A stretch of 64,000 nucleotides of DNA. Source: Pedobacter boryungensis (GTDB lineage: Bacteria > Bacteroidota > Bacteroidia > Sphingobacteriales > Sphingobacteriaceae). Position numbers and translations under genes: made by a program. The notes beneath the pieces were generated by a model that was not told where the DNA came from, did no database searches, and worked only from the letters and a program-made list of their open reading frames with translations. Every line of letters begins with the position of its first letter. Position 1 is the first letter of the stretch. Positions 26,570 to 35,611 of the stretch are shown here, one piece after another. Where the stretch lies: the NCBI RefSeq assembly GCF_013204825.1, contig NZ_JABMKV010000003.1, forward strand, positions 186,001 to 250,000, in the 5' to 3' direction.

Positions 26570-27490
26570 ATGCAAGGATTAGTTATAAAATCTACAGGAA
26601 GTTGGTATCAGGTTTATGCCGAAGACGGTAAAAATTACGATTGCCGTATTAAGGGGAAATTTAGGATTAAGGGTATTCAAACTACAAATCCTATTGCTGT
26701 TGGCGATAAAGTTGGTTTCGAATTAGAACCCAATGCATCAACAGGTGTAATTGATACCTTAGAAGACAGAAAAAATTATATCATCCGCAAATCGATAAAC
26801 CTAAGTAAGCAAGCGCAAATTATTGCCGCTAATTTAGATCAAGCTTTTTTAATTGTTACCTTAGCATCACCACGAACTTCTCTAGGGTTTATTGATCGTT
26901 TTTTGGTTACTTCTGAAGCATACAGCATTCCGACTTGCCTAATATTTAATAAACTTGATTTATTTAGTAACCAAGGCTTAGAAATTTTAGCCGAATACAA
27001 AGCCATTTATGAGAAAATTGGTTATCCATGCTACGAGGTTTCTGCCTTAAAAGGAACCAACATTGAGCAAATTAAAGCCTTATTAAAAGATAAAACTACT
27101 TTATTTTCTGGGCACTCTGGCGTAGGAAAATCGAGTTTAATTAACGCCTTATTACCAGGTTTCGAAATTAAAACAGGCGAAGTTTCTGAATGGAGTGACA
27201 AAGGACAACACACCACAACCTTTGCAGAAATGCATACCCTACCTTTTGGCGGCTACTTAATTGATACTCCTGGAATTAGAGAATTAGGCGTTTTTGACAT
27301 TAAGCCAGAAGAATTAAGTCACTTTTTTGTAGAGATGAGAGAACGTTTAAATCAATGTAGATTTAATAATTGTAGACACGTAAATGAGCCAGGTTGTGCT
27401 GTAATTAAAGCAGTAGAAAACGGTGAAATTGAAGTAAGCAGGTACGAGAGTTATTTAAGTATTTTTCATAATAACGATACAAGAGCATAA
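26570..27490 (+). CDS. rsgA: Ribosome small-subunit-dependent GTPase A
   Basis: Circularly permuted GTPase acting late in 30S ribosomal subunit assembly. I chose the ATG at 26570 (MQGLVIKSTGSWYQV); a TTG 9 nt upstream lies in the promoter box. The 306-residue product has an OB-fold start, then G4 NKLD, G5 VSALKG, the P-loop GHSGVGKS at 181-188 and DTPGIRELG, in permuted order. It ends with the zinc domain CRFNNCRHVNEPGCAV. It is first in a run with dtd and a MazG-like gene, 1 and 10 nt apart, suggesting one transcript. Confidence 0.95.
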   Translation: MQGLVIKSTGSWYQVYAEDGKNYDCRIKGKFRIKGIQTTNPIAVGDKVGFELEPNASTGVIDTLEDRKNYIIRKSINLSKQAQIIAANLDQAFLIVTLASPRTSLGFIDRFLVTSEAYSIPTCLIFNKLDLFSNQGLEILAEYKAIYEKIGYPCYEVSALKGTNIEQIKALLKDKTTLFSGHSGVGKSSLINALLPGFEIKTGEVSEWSDKGQHTTTFAEMHTLPFGGYLIDTPGIRELGVFDIKPEELSHFFVEMRERLNQCRFNNCRHVNEPGCAVIKAVENGEIEVSRYESYLSIFHNNDTRA

Positions 27491-27491
27491 A

Positions 27492-27950
27492 ATGAGAGCA
27501 GTTTTACAAAGGGTTACACAGGCTAGTTGCACAGTAGATGGAAAAGTTACCGGAGCAATTGGCGCCGGATTTTTAGTGCTTTTAGGTATTGAAGATGCAG
27601 ATACACATGAAGATTTAGAATGGCTGGCTCAAAAAATTGCTAACATGCGGGTTTTTAGTGATGAAAATGACTTGATGAATAAATCTTTAGCCGATATTAA
27701 TGGGAATATTTTATTAATTAGTCAATTTACTTTATTTGCCGCAACTAAAAAAGGAAACAGACCTGGCTTTACAAAAGCTGCAAGACCGGATAAAGCTATT
27801 CCTATGTATGAAGACATGATCAAAACTTTATCAGCCTTGCTAAATAAGGAAATAGCTTGTGGTGTTTTTGGAGCAGATATGAAAATTAGCTTGGTAAATG
27901 ATGGACCTGTGACGATTTTAATGGATACAAAAGATAAAGACAACCACTAA
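27492..27950 (+). CDS. dtd: D-aminoacyl-tRNA deacylase
   Basis: Hydrolyses D-amino acids from mischarged tRNA, protecting translation. The 152-residue protein has the usual length and both active-site signatures: SQFTLFAATKKGNRPGF and the Gly-cis-Pro region SLVNDGPVTI. The start MRAVLQRVTQASCTVDGKV is canonical. It begins 1 nt after the rsgA stop codon, so the two are probably coupled. Confidence 0.96.
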   Translation: MRAVLQRVTQASCTVDGKVTGAIGAGFLVLLGIEDADTHEDLEWLAQKIANMRVFSDENDLMNKSLADINGNILLISQFTLFAATKKGNRPGFTKAARPDKAIPMYEDMIKTLSALLNKEIACGVFGADMKISLVNDGPVTILMDTKDKDNH

Positions 27951-27960
27951 CTAAATAACT

Positions 27961-28287
27961 ATGACCATTGAACAAGCACAAGAAACTGTAGATAATTGGA
28001 TTAAATCTACGGGCATTCGTTATTTTAATGAATTAACAAATACTGCTATTCTGATGGAGGAAGTTGGTGAAGTTGCCCGCATCATGTCTAGAAAATACGG
28101 TGAGCAATCATTTAAAAAAAGTGACGAAGAAGTAAACTTAGCAGATGAAATGGCGGATGTTTTATTTGTGCTAATCTGTCTTGCCAACCAAACAGGCATT
28201 GATTTGAATGAAGCACTGGTTAAAAATCTAGAAAAGAAAACTATCCGTGATGCAGATCGGCATAAGAATAACGAAAAGTTAAGATAG
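27961..28287 (+). CDS. MazG-like nucleotide pyrophosphohydrolase
   Basis: A small 108-residue MazG/dCTPase-type all-alpha enzyme that probably hydrolyses non-canonical nucleoside triphosphates. The metal-binding EExxE appears as LMEEVGEVARIM (residues about 30-41) and the second half as NLADEMADVLFVLICLANQTGID. It is last in the rsgA-dtd run, 10 nt after dtd. The substrate is unknown, and housekeeping nucleotide-pool cleaning is likely. Confidence 0.87.
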   Translation: MTIEQAQETVDNWIKSTGIRYFNELTNTAILMEEVGEVARIMSRKYGEQSFKKSDEEVNLADEMADVLFVLICLANQTGIDLNEALVKNLEKKTIRDADRHKNNEKLR

Positions 28288-28342
28288 TTAATGTTATGAG
28301 TTTAGTCTGCATCCAAACCTAAACTCACAACTAGCAACAAGA

Positions 28343-28732
28343 TTAAAGCTCTGCTTTTATTTTAACGGCTGCCTCAGCAAGTTCTTCTTGAGAAGGCTTT
28401 AATTTTTCTTTGGCAAAGTTCATATCACTTACATTATTCATAGGTATTAAATGAATATGTGTGTGTGGAACTTCTAACCCAATAACAGCTACTCCAACTT
28501 TTTTACACGGAAATGCTGCTTTAACTGCTTTAGCTACTTGCTTTGCAAACAAAGTTAAGCCAGTATATAATTCATCATCCATATCGAAAATATAATCTAT
28601 TTCCTTTTTTGGAATAACCAACACATGCCCCATCACTAATGGATTTACATCTAAAAAAGCCATAAAGTCTGCATTCTCTGCAACTATGTGTGCAGGAATT
28701 TCTCCATTTACAATTTTTGAAAATATGCTCAT
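28343..28732 (-). CDS. HIT-family nucleotide-binding hydrolase
   Basis: A 129-residue histidine-triad protein hydrolysing nucleotide phosphoramidates or similar compounds. The triad is VPHTHIHLIPM, with His90, His92 (nucleophile) and His94. The start SIFSKIVNGEIPAHIVAEN and MGHVLVIPKKEID are typical. It lies 73 nt downstream of greA and may share its transcript. The gap between them holds two copies of a 14-bp sequence. Confidence 0.94.
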   Translation of the reverse strand: MSIFSKIVNGEIPAHIVAENADFMAFLDVNPLVMGHVLVIPKKEIDYIFDMDDELYTGLTLFAKQVAKAVKAAFPCKKVGVAVIGLEVPHTHIHLIPMNNVSDMNFAKEKLKPSQEELAEAAVKIKAEL

Positions 28733-28739
28733 TTTTTAA

Positions 28740-28767
28740 GGTTAAAGGTGGAAGGTTAAAGGTGGAA
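28740..28767. repeat. Two tandem 14-bp repeats between greA and the HIT gene
   Basis: GGTTAAAGGTGGAA occurs twice back to back at 28740-28753 and 28754-28767. It lies between two minus-strand genes and has no obvious function. Confidence 0.8.
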
Positions 28768-28805
28768 GGCAAGACCCTAAGCCTTATACCTTACGCCCAA
28801 GACCT

Positions 28806-29279
28806 CTACCTAGATATTTCTAAGATTTCAAATTCCATTTTACCAGCAGGCACTTGAATTTCGGTAGTATCGCCAACAGATTTACCTAATAAACCTTGTG
28901 CAATTGGAGATTTAACTGAAATCTTTCCAGTTTTTAAATCAGCTTCACTTTCTGCAACCAATTGGTAAGTCATTGTAGCCCCGTTTTTTACATTTTTAAT
29001 TTTAACAATGGATAAGGCTAAAACTTTTGATGTATCTAATTTACTCTCATCCAATAAACGTGAGTTGGCCAATGTATTTTCTAGTTTAGCAATTTTGCTT
29101 TCATGATGTCCTTGCGCTTCTTTCGCTGCATCGTATTCCGCATTTTCCGACAAATCACCTTTATCTCTAGCTTCGGCAATTGCCTTTGCAATATTTGCTC
29201 TTCCTTCTGTTTTCAAATAATGAAGCTCTTCTTTCAGCTTCTCTAATCCTTCTTTTGTGTAATATGTAATTTCTGCCAT
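28806..29279 (-). CDS. greA: Transcription elongation factor GreA
   Basis: Rescues backtracked RNA polymerase by stimulating transcript cleavage. The 157-residue protein has the coiled-coil start YYTKEGLEKLKEELHYLK, the tip acidic residues in ARDKGDLSENAEYDAAKE, and the C-terminal FKBP-like end with SPIAQGLLGKSVGD and AGKMEFEILEI. A Bacteroidota promoter lies about 90 nt upstream. The leader in between contains a terminator-like hairpin, suggesting control by premature termination. Confidence 0.96.
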   Translation of the reverse strand: MAEITYYTKEGLEKLKEELHYLKTEGRANIAKAIAEARDKGDLSENAEYDAAKEAQGHHESKIAKLENTLANSRLLDESKLDTSKVLALSIVKIKNVKNGATMTYQLVAESEADLKTGKISVKSPIAQGLLGKSVGDTTEIQVPAGKMEFEILEISR

Positions 29280-29304
29280 AGCACTAAATCATTTACTTGG
29301 TTCT

Positions 29305-29353
29305 CTATAAAAAACAAACAAGACTACATCGGCCATTAGCCTACATAGTCTTG
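29305..29353 (-). terminator. Terminator-like hairpin in the greA leader
   Basis: On the minus strand, CAAGACTA (29346-29353) pairs with TAGTCTTG (29319-29326), with inner GGC/GCC pairs at 29339-29341 and 29331-29333. A T-rich tail TTTGTTTTTT follows before greA starts at 29279. It begins close to the predicted transcription start. Confidence 0.75.
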
Positions 29354-29366
29354 CTTTGAATTAAAA

Positions 29367-29398
29367 CGAAGATATAAGGCAATTTTTACAAAAGCAAA
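29367..29398 (-). promoter_or_regulatory. Predicted greA promoter
   Basis: On the minus strand, TTTG (29395-29398), a 20-nt spacer and TATCTTCG (29367-29374; one mismatch to TAnnTTTG). Predicted transcription start is about 29360, only about 7 nt before the leader hairpin. Confidence 0.55.
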
Positions 29399-29582
29399 TA
29401 TTTTGGTTTAAAAAACAATTCGATAACATTTGTAGCCCTGTAAAAATAATTGATGTATAGAGGTACCTTTAATTTCGCTAATTTAGCTTTCAAATAAAAA
29501 TTACATGAAACCATCACGATTTTCAAACCCCAGTAGGTTATAAATCTGATAGCTTCATCACAGTTAAAACAAATTTAAATAG

Positions 29583-31457
29583 ATGAAAAAATTTATTCTC
29601 ACACTAGTCGTGCTTACCTGTACAACTACATTGTTTGCACAAGAGTTATATATGCCTAGAAATATTAAGGCAGCTTATCAAAAAGGGACGCGATCTTTAG
29701 ATGGGAAACCGGGTAAAAATTACTGGCAAAACCATGGTAAATACAACATGGAAATCACAGTTAATACCGATACAAAAGTTGTAAGTGGAACAGAAAGTAT
29801 CGATTATTCGAATAATAGCACAGATACATTAAAAACGATTACAATTCGCTTTGTAAACAATTTGCATAAACCAACATCACCGAGAGGCGGTAGTGTGAGC
29901 GATGATTTTTTATCAGCCGGATTAACCATTACTTCCTTGAAGATTAATGGCGAAGTATACAATGTAAATACTAAGGGTTGGGGCACCACAGGTGATATAA
30001 GATTAAAATCTCCGTTATTACCTGGTAAAAAGGCGCTTTTAAATATCGATTGGAATTATCCATTATCAAAAGAAAGTGGCCGCGAAGGGCAAATAGATCC
30101 AACAACCATGTACGTGGCGTATAGTTATCCACGAGTTTCTGTTTACGATGATTACAATGGTTGGGATAGATTACCACATACCGATCGTCAGGAATTTTAT
30201 AACGATTTTAACGATTATGTTTTTTCTATCAAAGCTCCTAAAAACTTTGTAGTGTATGCCACAGGCGATTTATTAAATCCTGATGAAGTTTTACAACCAG
30301 AATTTGCTGCTCGACTGAAAAAATCATACACAAGTGATGAAGTAATTCACGTAGCTACTGAACAGGAAATGAAAAGTGGTAAAGTTACCTTACAAAACGA
30401 TTGGAACACATGGAAATTTTCTGTAAATAACATAGTTGATGTTTGCTTTGGTTTAAGTAGCACTTATTTATGGGACGCTGGAAGTGTAGTTGTAGATAAT
30501 AAAACCAATCGCAGAGTAAGCACTCAGGCAGCATACGATGTTAAAGGAACTGACTTTGTCAACTCTGTTAAAAACAACAATTACGCATTAGCTTGGTTCT
30601 CGAATAATTGGCCAGGAGTCCCTTATCCATTCTCAAAAATGACAGCTTTCCAAGGTTTTGCTGACATGGAATATCCTGGAATGGTAAATGATTCTCAAAC
30701 TGGAGATGCAACTTTCGCACAATTAGTACAAGATCATGAAATTGCACATACTTATTTCCCTTTTTATATGGGCATAAATGAAACTCGTTATGCATTTATG
30801 GATGAAGGATGGGCAACTACGTTAGAATATTTAATTGGTATTGCAGAGCATGGTAAAGATGCTGCAGATAAATTCTATAAATCTTTTAGGGTTAACAGTT
30901 ACATAAAAGATAAATCTACTGAAGAAGATCAACCAATTATTTCTATGTCGAGCCAGTTATCAGGTTCTGGATATGGAAACAACTCTTATGGAAAAGCTTC
31001 TTTATCATACTTAGCCTTAAAGGATATGTTAGGCGATAATTTATTTAAAACCGCTTTACACACTTATATGGACAATTGGAACGGCAAGCATCCAATCCCA
31101 TGGGATTATTTTAATTCTATGAATAGCGGTGCTAAACAAAACTTAAATTGGTTTTTTAACAATTGGTTTTTCAGCAATAATTACATTGATTTAGCTTTAA
31201 CTAAAGTTTCAGCTGCTGCTGGAAAAAATAGTGTTTCCATTAAAAACGAAGGTGGTTTTGCTATTCCTTTTGATATAAATATTACTTACGCAGATGGTTC
31301 TAAACAGACTTTACATCAAACACCATCGGTATGGAAAGCAAATCAGAAAATGGCAACAATTAGTTTTAACAGTACTAAAAAAGTAAAATCTGTTGTACTA
31401 GATGGAGGCATCTTTATGGACGCTACTCCTAAAGATAATGCTTGGGAAGGGAAATAG
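29583..31457 (+). CDS. Secreted M1-family metallopeptidase
   Basis: Zinc aminopeptidase of the M1 (gluzincin) family, exported by the signal peptide MKKFILTLVVLTCTTTLFAQ. The 624-residue protein has an N-terminal beta domain (about 45-250) and the catalytic site H385-E386-x-x-H389 in DHEIAHTYFP, with the third zinc ligand Glu408 in AFMDEGWATTLEYL at the standard distance. The GxMEN-like motif appears as FADMEYPGMVN. It probably degrades peptides in the periplasm or outside. It is monocistronic, with a strong terminator after it. Confidence 0.93.
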   Translation: MKKFILTLVVLTCTTTLFAQELYMPRNIKAAYQKGTRSLDGKPGKNYWQNHGKYNMEITVNTDTKVVSGTESIDYSNNSTDTLKTITIRFVNNLHKPTSPRGGSVSDDFLSAGLTITSLKINGEVYNVNTKGWGTTGDIRLKSPLLPGKKALLNIDWNYPLSKESGREGQIDPTTMYVAYSYPRVSVYDDYNGWDRLPHTDRQEFYNDFNDYVFSIKAPKNFVVYATGDLLNPDEVLQPEFAARLKKSYTSDEVIHVATEQEMKSGKVTLQNDWNTWKFSVNNIVDVCFGLSSTYLWDAGSVVVDNKTNRRVSTQAAYDVKGTDFVNSVKNNNYALAWFSNNWPGVPYPFSKMTAFQGFADMEYPGMVNDSQTGDATFAQLVQDHEIAHTYFPFYMGINETRYAFMDEGWATTLEYLIGIAEHGKDAADKFYKSFRVNSYIKDKSTEEDQPIISMSSQLSGSGYGNNSYGKASLSYLALKDMLGDNLFKTALHTYMDNWNGKHPIPWDYFNSMNSGAKQNLNWFFNNWFFSNNYIDLALTKVSAAAGKNSVSIKNEGGFAIPFDINITYADGSKQTLHQTPSVWKANQKMATISFNSTKKVKSVVLDGGIFMDATPKDNAWEGK

Positions 31458-31469
31458 TATTAAATAAAT

Positions 31470-31516
31470 AAGCCACAGATTAGCAATAAGGTCAGCTAAT
31501 CTGTGGCTTTTCTTTA
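31470..31516 (+). terminator. Intrinsic terminator after the M1 peptidase gene
   Basis: A perfect 15-bp stem (31470-31484 with 31495-31509, core GCCACAGATTAGC), a 10-nt loop and TTTCTTT follow the stop codon. Confidence 0.9.
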
Positions 31517-31550
31517 TTTAATCATCATTCTGATGACATCTTTACCCTTA

Positions 31551-32078
31551 TTATATTACCTCATCTCCTTCTCCACTTTGTCTACATATAAATTTAGCTA
31601 ACAATTTACTATTCGTCATCAGTAAATAACTAATACTAATTTTTAAAAAATGGAAAATAATCCAAGCTGAAGTTGGATTATCACCAAATACATTTTTTTG
31701 TTGAAAGTAAATAAATATTTCTTTGCAAAGTATTGGTAAACTATCTACAAACATAAGTCCGCCAATAACCATAATTACAATAGCTAAAGTCGTTGAGGCT
31801 TTAATATTAAATGAAATCCTTTCTTCTATAAATCCCTTTTCTAAATGGAGTTTATCTATTAGCCAAAAGGTTTTAAAAACAAACAACCATAAAATGAAAA
31901 TGTAACTTGCGAAAGTTAACACAATAGGCACAATTACAATTCCAAAAGAACTTTCTACTTGTCTTAATCTAAAAACAGATAAGGTTGTTAAAAATTGCGG
32001 TATAACTGTTATGCTGCTAAAAACAATCAAAATCCCTAATATTTTAATCAAGATTGCCCAAAAGGTTCTAATAGTCAT
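31551..32078 (-). CDS. Hypothetical membrane protein, four predicted helices
   Basis: A 175-residue integral membrane protein with about four hydrophobic helices (about residues 8-32, 48-72, 93-115 and 136-160); the third includes TTLAIVIMVIGGLMFV. The layout resembles DUF2975-type proteins, but the match is not strong enough to name. There is no signal peptide beyond the first helix. The start lies 2 nt after the OsmC gene, so it is the last gene of the rsmA-to-OsmC block. Function unknown. Confidence 0.7.
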   Translation of the reverse strand: MTIRTFWAILIKILGILIVFSSITVIPQFLTTLSVFRLRQVESSFGIVIVPIVLTFASYIFILWLFVFKTFWLIDKLHLEKGFIEERISFNIKASTTLAIVIMVIGGLMFVDSLPILCKEIFIYFQQKNVFGDNPTSAWIIFHFLKISISYLLMTNSKLLAKFICRQSGEGDEVI

Positions 32079-32080
32079 AT

Positions 32081-32557
32081 TTACTCATTAATTGCTGAGC
32101 AACTTGCTGTATGCTTAACTGGGAAATTTAAGGAATTAGCAATGAAACACATTTTATTCGCTTCTTCATGAAGTGAGTTTGCTAAATCTTTTTGCTCTTT
32201 CTTAGAAATAACGACTTCTGGCTGTAATAATATTTCTTTAAACTGACCACTTCCATCAGTCTTTTCTTCCATAATGCCAATTGCGTTGTCTTTGTATTCC
32301 ATCACAACGATTTCATTTTTAGAACATAAATGCAAATACCATAACATGTGACAAGAAGAAACTGAAGAAAGTAGTAAATCTTCTGGATTATACTTTGTTT
32401 TATCTCCTAAAAATACAGAATCGGATGAACCTGAAATTGGTGCTTTATTTTCAATAGACACTACAAAATCGCGATCGTATGAACGATAATCCATTGTACC
32501 TGAACCTTTGTTACCCGCCCAAACCAAATTGGTTTTATATTGATGTTCCTTTGCCAT
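32081..32557 (-). CDS. OsmC-family peroxidase-like protein
   Basis: A 158-residue OsmC/Ohr-family protein, usually a thiol peroxidase reducing organic hydroperoxides. Two conserved cysteine positions are visible: SSVSSCHMLWYLHLC and, near the end, EANKMCFIANSLNFPV. The start KTNLVWAGNKGSG and the loop TKYNPEDLLLSSVSSC are typical of the YhfA/OsmC type. It follows the dehydrogenase gene by 40 nt and precedes the membrane protein gene by 2 nt. The cofactor is cytosolic thiol, and the natural substrate is unknown. Confidence 0.9.
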   Translation of the reverse strand: MAKEHQYKTNLVWAGNKGSGTMDYRSYDRDFVVSIENKAPISGSSDSVFLGDKTKYNPEDLLLSSVSSCHMLWYLHLCSKNEIVVMEYKDNAIGIMEEKTDGSGQFKEILLQPEVVISKKEQKDLANSLHEEANKMCFIANSLNFPVKHTASCSAINE

Positions 32558-32597
32558 AAGATATTTGATGTTTTGTTCTTATGAGCAATTTAGGGAT

Positions 32598-33527
32598 TTA
32601 TAATTTGATTTCCTCTAGTTTTTGAGCCAAAACTTCAGAAATTTTGCGATATGAATCAAATGTCCATCCACCCACATGAGGCGTTAAAATTACCTTGCCC
32701 GATTTTTTCAAATCATCAAACCAAGACTGTTCATTCAAAGCTGGAAATTTTTCAGTTTCTAATACATCTAAACCAGCACCTAAAATTTTACCTTCTTTTA
32801 TTTTATTTATTACAGCTGATGTATTTACAATTTCACCCCTGGCTGAATTGATAAAAAAGATTGGTTTTTTGAAATGGTATAAATATTCTTCGTTTACCAT
32901 CTGCTTGGTTTCTTTGGTTAATGGTATATGTAAACTCAAAACATCACTATGTTTTACAATTTCTTCCATGCTCACCTCTCGAGCGTAAGCATCACTAAAG
33001 CCAGTTTTATATTTATCGTAGGCTAATACATTTACGTCAAATCCCGAAAGTTTCTTTGCAAAACTTTGCCCCATAAACCCATAACCAATTATACCAACGG
33101 TTTTGCCCTTTAATTCGTAACCTCGATTGGCTTCCCTATCCCAAATACCATTTCTAATTTCTGAATCCGCTTTGCGAAAATTATTCATTAACGAAAGCAA
33201 AAGACCAATAGCGTGTTCACCAACTGCATCTCTATTTCCTTCTGGGGCATTAATTAATTGAATATTCCTTTCGGCAGCAATCGTTTCATCAATATTATCT
33301 AAACCTGCTCCTGCCCTTGCTACAAACTTTAAATTCGGCGCTAAATCGAACAACTCTTTATTAATTCTAAATTTAGTACGCACCGCGATGCCTATATAAT
33401 CTTTAATTACAGCCAAAGTTTCTGCCCTCGTAATTAAAGGCAAATCATCTACTTCAAAACCTAAAGCAATTGCTTTTTCTTTAAATGTTGGATGAAGATC
33501 GTCTATAATTAAAATCTTTTTGTTCAT
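32598..33527 (-). CDS. D-2-hydroxyacid dehydrogenase (phosphoglycerate dehydrogenase-like)
   Basis: NAD-dependent 2-hydroxyacid dehydrogenase of 309 residues. It has the NAD fold (VGIIGYGFMGQSFAKKL), catalytic Arg in NSARGEIVNTS, Glu in ETEKFPAL and His in LTPHVGG. The short length and lack of a C-terminal ACT domain argue against being the full-length SerA of serine synthesis. 3-phosphoglycerate, glyoxylate/hydroxypyruvate or another 2-oxoacid may be the substrate. It starts 2 nt after rsmA, so the two are probably co-transcribed. Confidence 0.9.
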   Translation of the reverse strand: MNKKILIIDDLHPTFKEKAIALGFEVDDLPLITRAETLAVIKDYIGIAVRTKFRINKELFDLAPNLKFVARAGAGLDNIDETIAAERNIQLINAPEGNRDAVGEHAIGLLLSLMNNFRKADSEIRNGIWDREANRGYELKGKTVGIIGYGFMGQSFAKKLSGFDVNVLAYDKYKTGFSDAYAREVSMEEIVKHSDVLSLHIPLTKETKQMVNEEYLYHFKKPIFFINSARGEIVNTSAVINKIKEGKILGAGLDVLETEKFPALNEQSWFDDLKKSGKVILTPHVGGWTFDSYRKISEVLAQKLEEIKL

Positions 33528-33529
33528 TG

Positions 33530-34315
33530 TTATTGACTCATTAAAAAGCTAAGATGTTGTGTTAATGTAATAAAATCTTCCACACTTAATTGCTCCGCTC
33601 GTTTATCAAAAAACGGATGATTATCCATTTTATCTTTTGCAATTGTACCCGACAACGCATTACGCAACGTTTTACGACGCTGATTAAATCCACCTTTTAC
33701 TGTTCGCCAAAACAGTTTTTCATCGCATGGCAAAGTCTCCATGCTATTTCTACTTAAGCGAATAACTCCAGAATTTACCTTTGGTGGTGGATTAAAAGTT
33801 CCTGGTTTTACCGTAAATAAGTATTCTATATCGTAATATGCTTGAATTAAAACGCTTAAAATTCCATATTCTTTAGTACCAGATTTTGATGCGCAACGTT
33901 CTGCAACTTCTTTCTGAAACATACCCACCATTTCAACAATATGATTTTTATGCTCTAAAATTTTAAATAAAATTTGTGATGAAATATTATATGGGAAATT
34001 GCCTATAACAGCAAATTTGCCTGGAAAAATAGAAGTTAAGTCTAGTTTCAAAAAGTCTCCACTAATTAATCTCTCTCCCAATTGGGGATATTTTTCGGCT
34101 AAAAAAGCAACTGACTCTACATCAATATCAATCAAAAAAGTTTCTAAATCTTCTCTAGCCAATAAAATATCTGAAAGAATTCCCATTCCTGGTCCAACTT
34201 CCAAAACCTGATGGTATTGATCGGCATGAATTAAACCATTTACAATTTTCTCCGCAATTTTCTTATCGGTTAAAAAATGCTGACCTAAATGTTTTTTCGC
34301 TTTTACTAAACTCAT
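33530..34315 (-). CDS. rsmA: 16S rRNA dimethyladenosine transferase (KsgA)
   Basis: Dimethylates the two adjacent adenosines near the 3' end of 16S rRNA, a checkpoint in 30S assembly. The 261-residue protein has KKHLGQHFLTDKKIAEKIV, the SAM motif LEVGPGMGILSDIL, the catalytic NFPYNISSQIL and the C-terminal FNQRRKTLRNAL. A perfect -7 box lies immediately upstream, so the message is probably leaderless. It heads the rsmA-dehydrogenase-OsmC block. Confidence 0.97.
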   Translation of the reverse strand: MSLVKAKKHLGQHFLTDKKIAEKIVNGLIHADQYHQVLEVGPGMGILSDILLAREDLETFLIDIDVESVAFLAEKYPQLGERLISGDFLKLDLTSIFPGKFAVIGNFPYNISSQILFKILEHKNHIVEMVGMFQKEVAERCASKSGTKEYGILSVLIQAYYDIEYLFTVKPGTFNPPPKVNSGVIRLSRNSMETLPCDEKLFWRTVKGGFNQRRKTLRNALSGTIAKDKMDNHPFFDKRAEQLSVEDFITLTQHLSFLMSQ

Positions 34316-34320
34316 TGTTG

Positions 34321-34328
34321 CAAAGTTA
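34321..34328 (-). promoter_or_regulatory. -7 promoter box of rsmA
   Basis: TAACTTTG on the minus strand is a perfect TAnnTTTG. Its last base is 6 nt before the ATG at 34315, predicting a transcript that starts at the start codon. No TTTG or TTGG -33 box is visible. Confidence 0.5.
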
Positions 34329-34483
34329 AGGTTTTTATCTGTTCATCAGTTCATTCGCCATTAGTTCATTTCGACCATATATCTATTGAGCTAGTGAACA
34401 AATGACACTATTGAACTTCTCTATTATTTTTAGCAAGGTTTAATTCAAAATCGTTAATTTGCGCTAAAATCTTTTAATATAGC

Positions 34484-35563
34484 ATGAGCGATAAAGTTAA
34501 AATAGGTATAAGCATTGGTGATATAAATGGCGTTGGGTTAGAGGTTATTTTAAAAACTTTGGCCGAAAGTAAAATACTTGACTATTGTACACCTATCGTG
34601 TATGGACATACAAAAGTGGCATCTTTTCATAGAAAAGCTTTGCATATGAGCGATTTCGTTTTTAATGTAATCAATAAAGCTGCTGATGCAAATCCACGTA
34701 AAGCAAACATGATCAATTGTTGGGAAGAAGATGTAAAAATTGATTTAGGTGTAGCTAATGAAACTGGCGGAAAATATGCTTTACTATCGTTACAAAAAGC
34801 AACAGATGATTTGGTAAGCGGTGCAATTGATGCTTTAGTTACAGCTCCAATTAATAAAAACAATATTCAGTCTGAGCATTTTAGTTTTCCCGGTCATACT
34901 GAATATTTACAAGAACGCAGCGAAAGCAATGATGTGCTCATGTTTTTAATTAGCGAATCTTTACGTGTTGGTGTAGTGACTGGTCATATTCCTGTTTTAG
35001 AAGTGCCAACCGCAATTAATCGTGAAAAAATTGTTAAAAAACTTCAGTTAATTAACGATAGTTTGAAAAAAGATTTCTGGATAGAAAAACCAAAAATTGC
35101 TGTTTTAGGATTAAATCCTCATGCTAGCGATAATGGATTATTAGGCAAAGAGGAAGCAGAAATTATTTCGCCAGCTATACAAGAAGCATTCGATAAAGGC
35201 ATTATTTGTTTTGGTCCTTATCCTGCAGACGGCTTTTTTGGTAATGGCACTTACAAACAATTCGATGCTGTTTTAGCCATGTACCACGATCAAGGTTTAA
35301 TTCCTTTTAAAACTATAGCTTTTAGTACTGGTGTAAATTATACCGCAGGTTTAAAATTTGTGCGCACTTCTCCAGATCATGGAACTGGGTACGATATTGC
35401 TGGTAAAAATGTTGCAGACCCTACTTCATTTATGGAAGCCGTTTTTGCAGCAGTTCATATTGTCCAACATCGCAGAGAACAAGAAAGTCTGTTAAAAAAC
35501 CAATTGCGCAGCGGAGGTAAATTAATAGAAACAGCTACCGATGTTAAAGACGATGCAAATTAA
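34484..35563 (+). CDS. pdxA: 4-hydroxythreonine-4-phosphate dehydrogenase
   Basis: Oxidises 4-hydroxy-threonine phosphate in pyridoxal 5'-phosphate synthesis. The 359-residue protein shows GISIGDINGVGLEVILKT, ALVTAPINKNNI, FPGHTEYLQERS, the metal ligand region YHDQGLIPFK and DHGTGYDIAGK. The C-terminus MEAVFAAVHIVQHRR is typical. It is divergent from rsmA and followed 48 nt later by a sulfurtransferase gene. Confidence 0.96.
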   Translation: MSDKVKIGISIGDINGVGLEVILKTLAESKILDYCTPIVYGHTKVASFHRKALHMSDFVFNVINKAADANPRKANMINCWEEDVKIDLGVANETGGKYALLSLQKATDDLVSGAIDALVTAPINKNNIQSEHFSFPGHTEYLQERSESNDVLMFLISESLRVGVVTGHIPVLEVPTAINREKIVKKLQLINDSLKKDFWIEKPKIAVLGLNPHASDNGLLGKEEAEIISPAIQEAFDKGIICFGPYPADGFFGNGTYKQFDAVLAMYHDQGLIPFKTIAFSTGVNYTAGLKFVRTSPDHGTGYDIAGKNVADPTSFMEAVFAAVHIVQHRREQESLLKNQLRSGGKLIETATDVKDDAN

Positions 35564-35611
35564 GATTTACTTTTTGTGATTCAGAGAGGGATAAAGAATT
35601 AGCTATTCGCC

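Noticed and set aside
34339-34420. GTTCAT-rich stretch between rsmA and pdxA
   Set aside because: Several short near-repeats (GTTCATC, GTTCATT) occur, but with no clear period or palindrome, so it is taken as low-complexity intergenic DNA.
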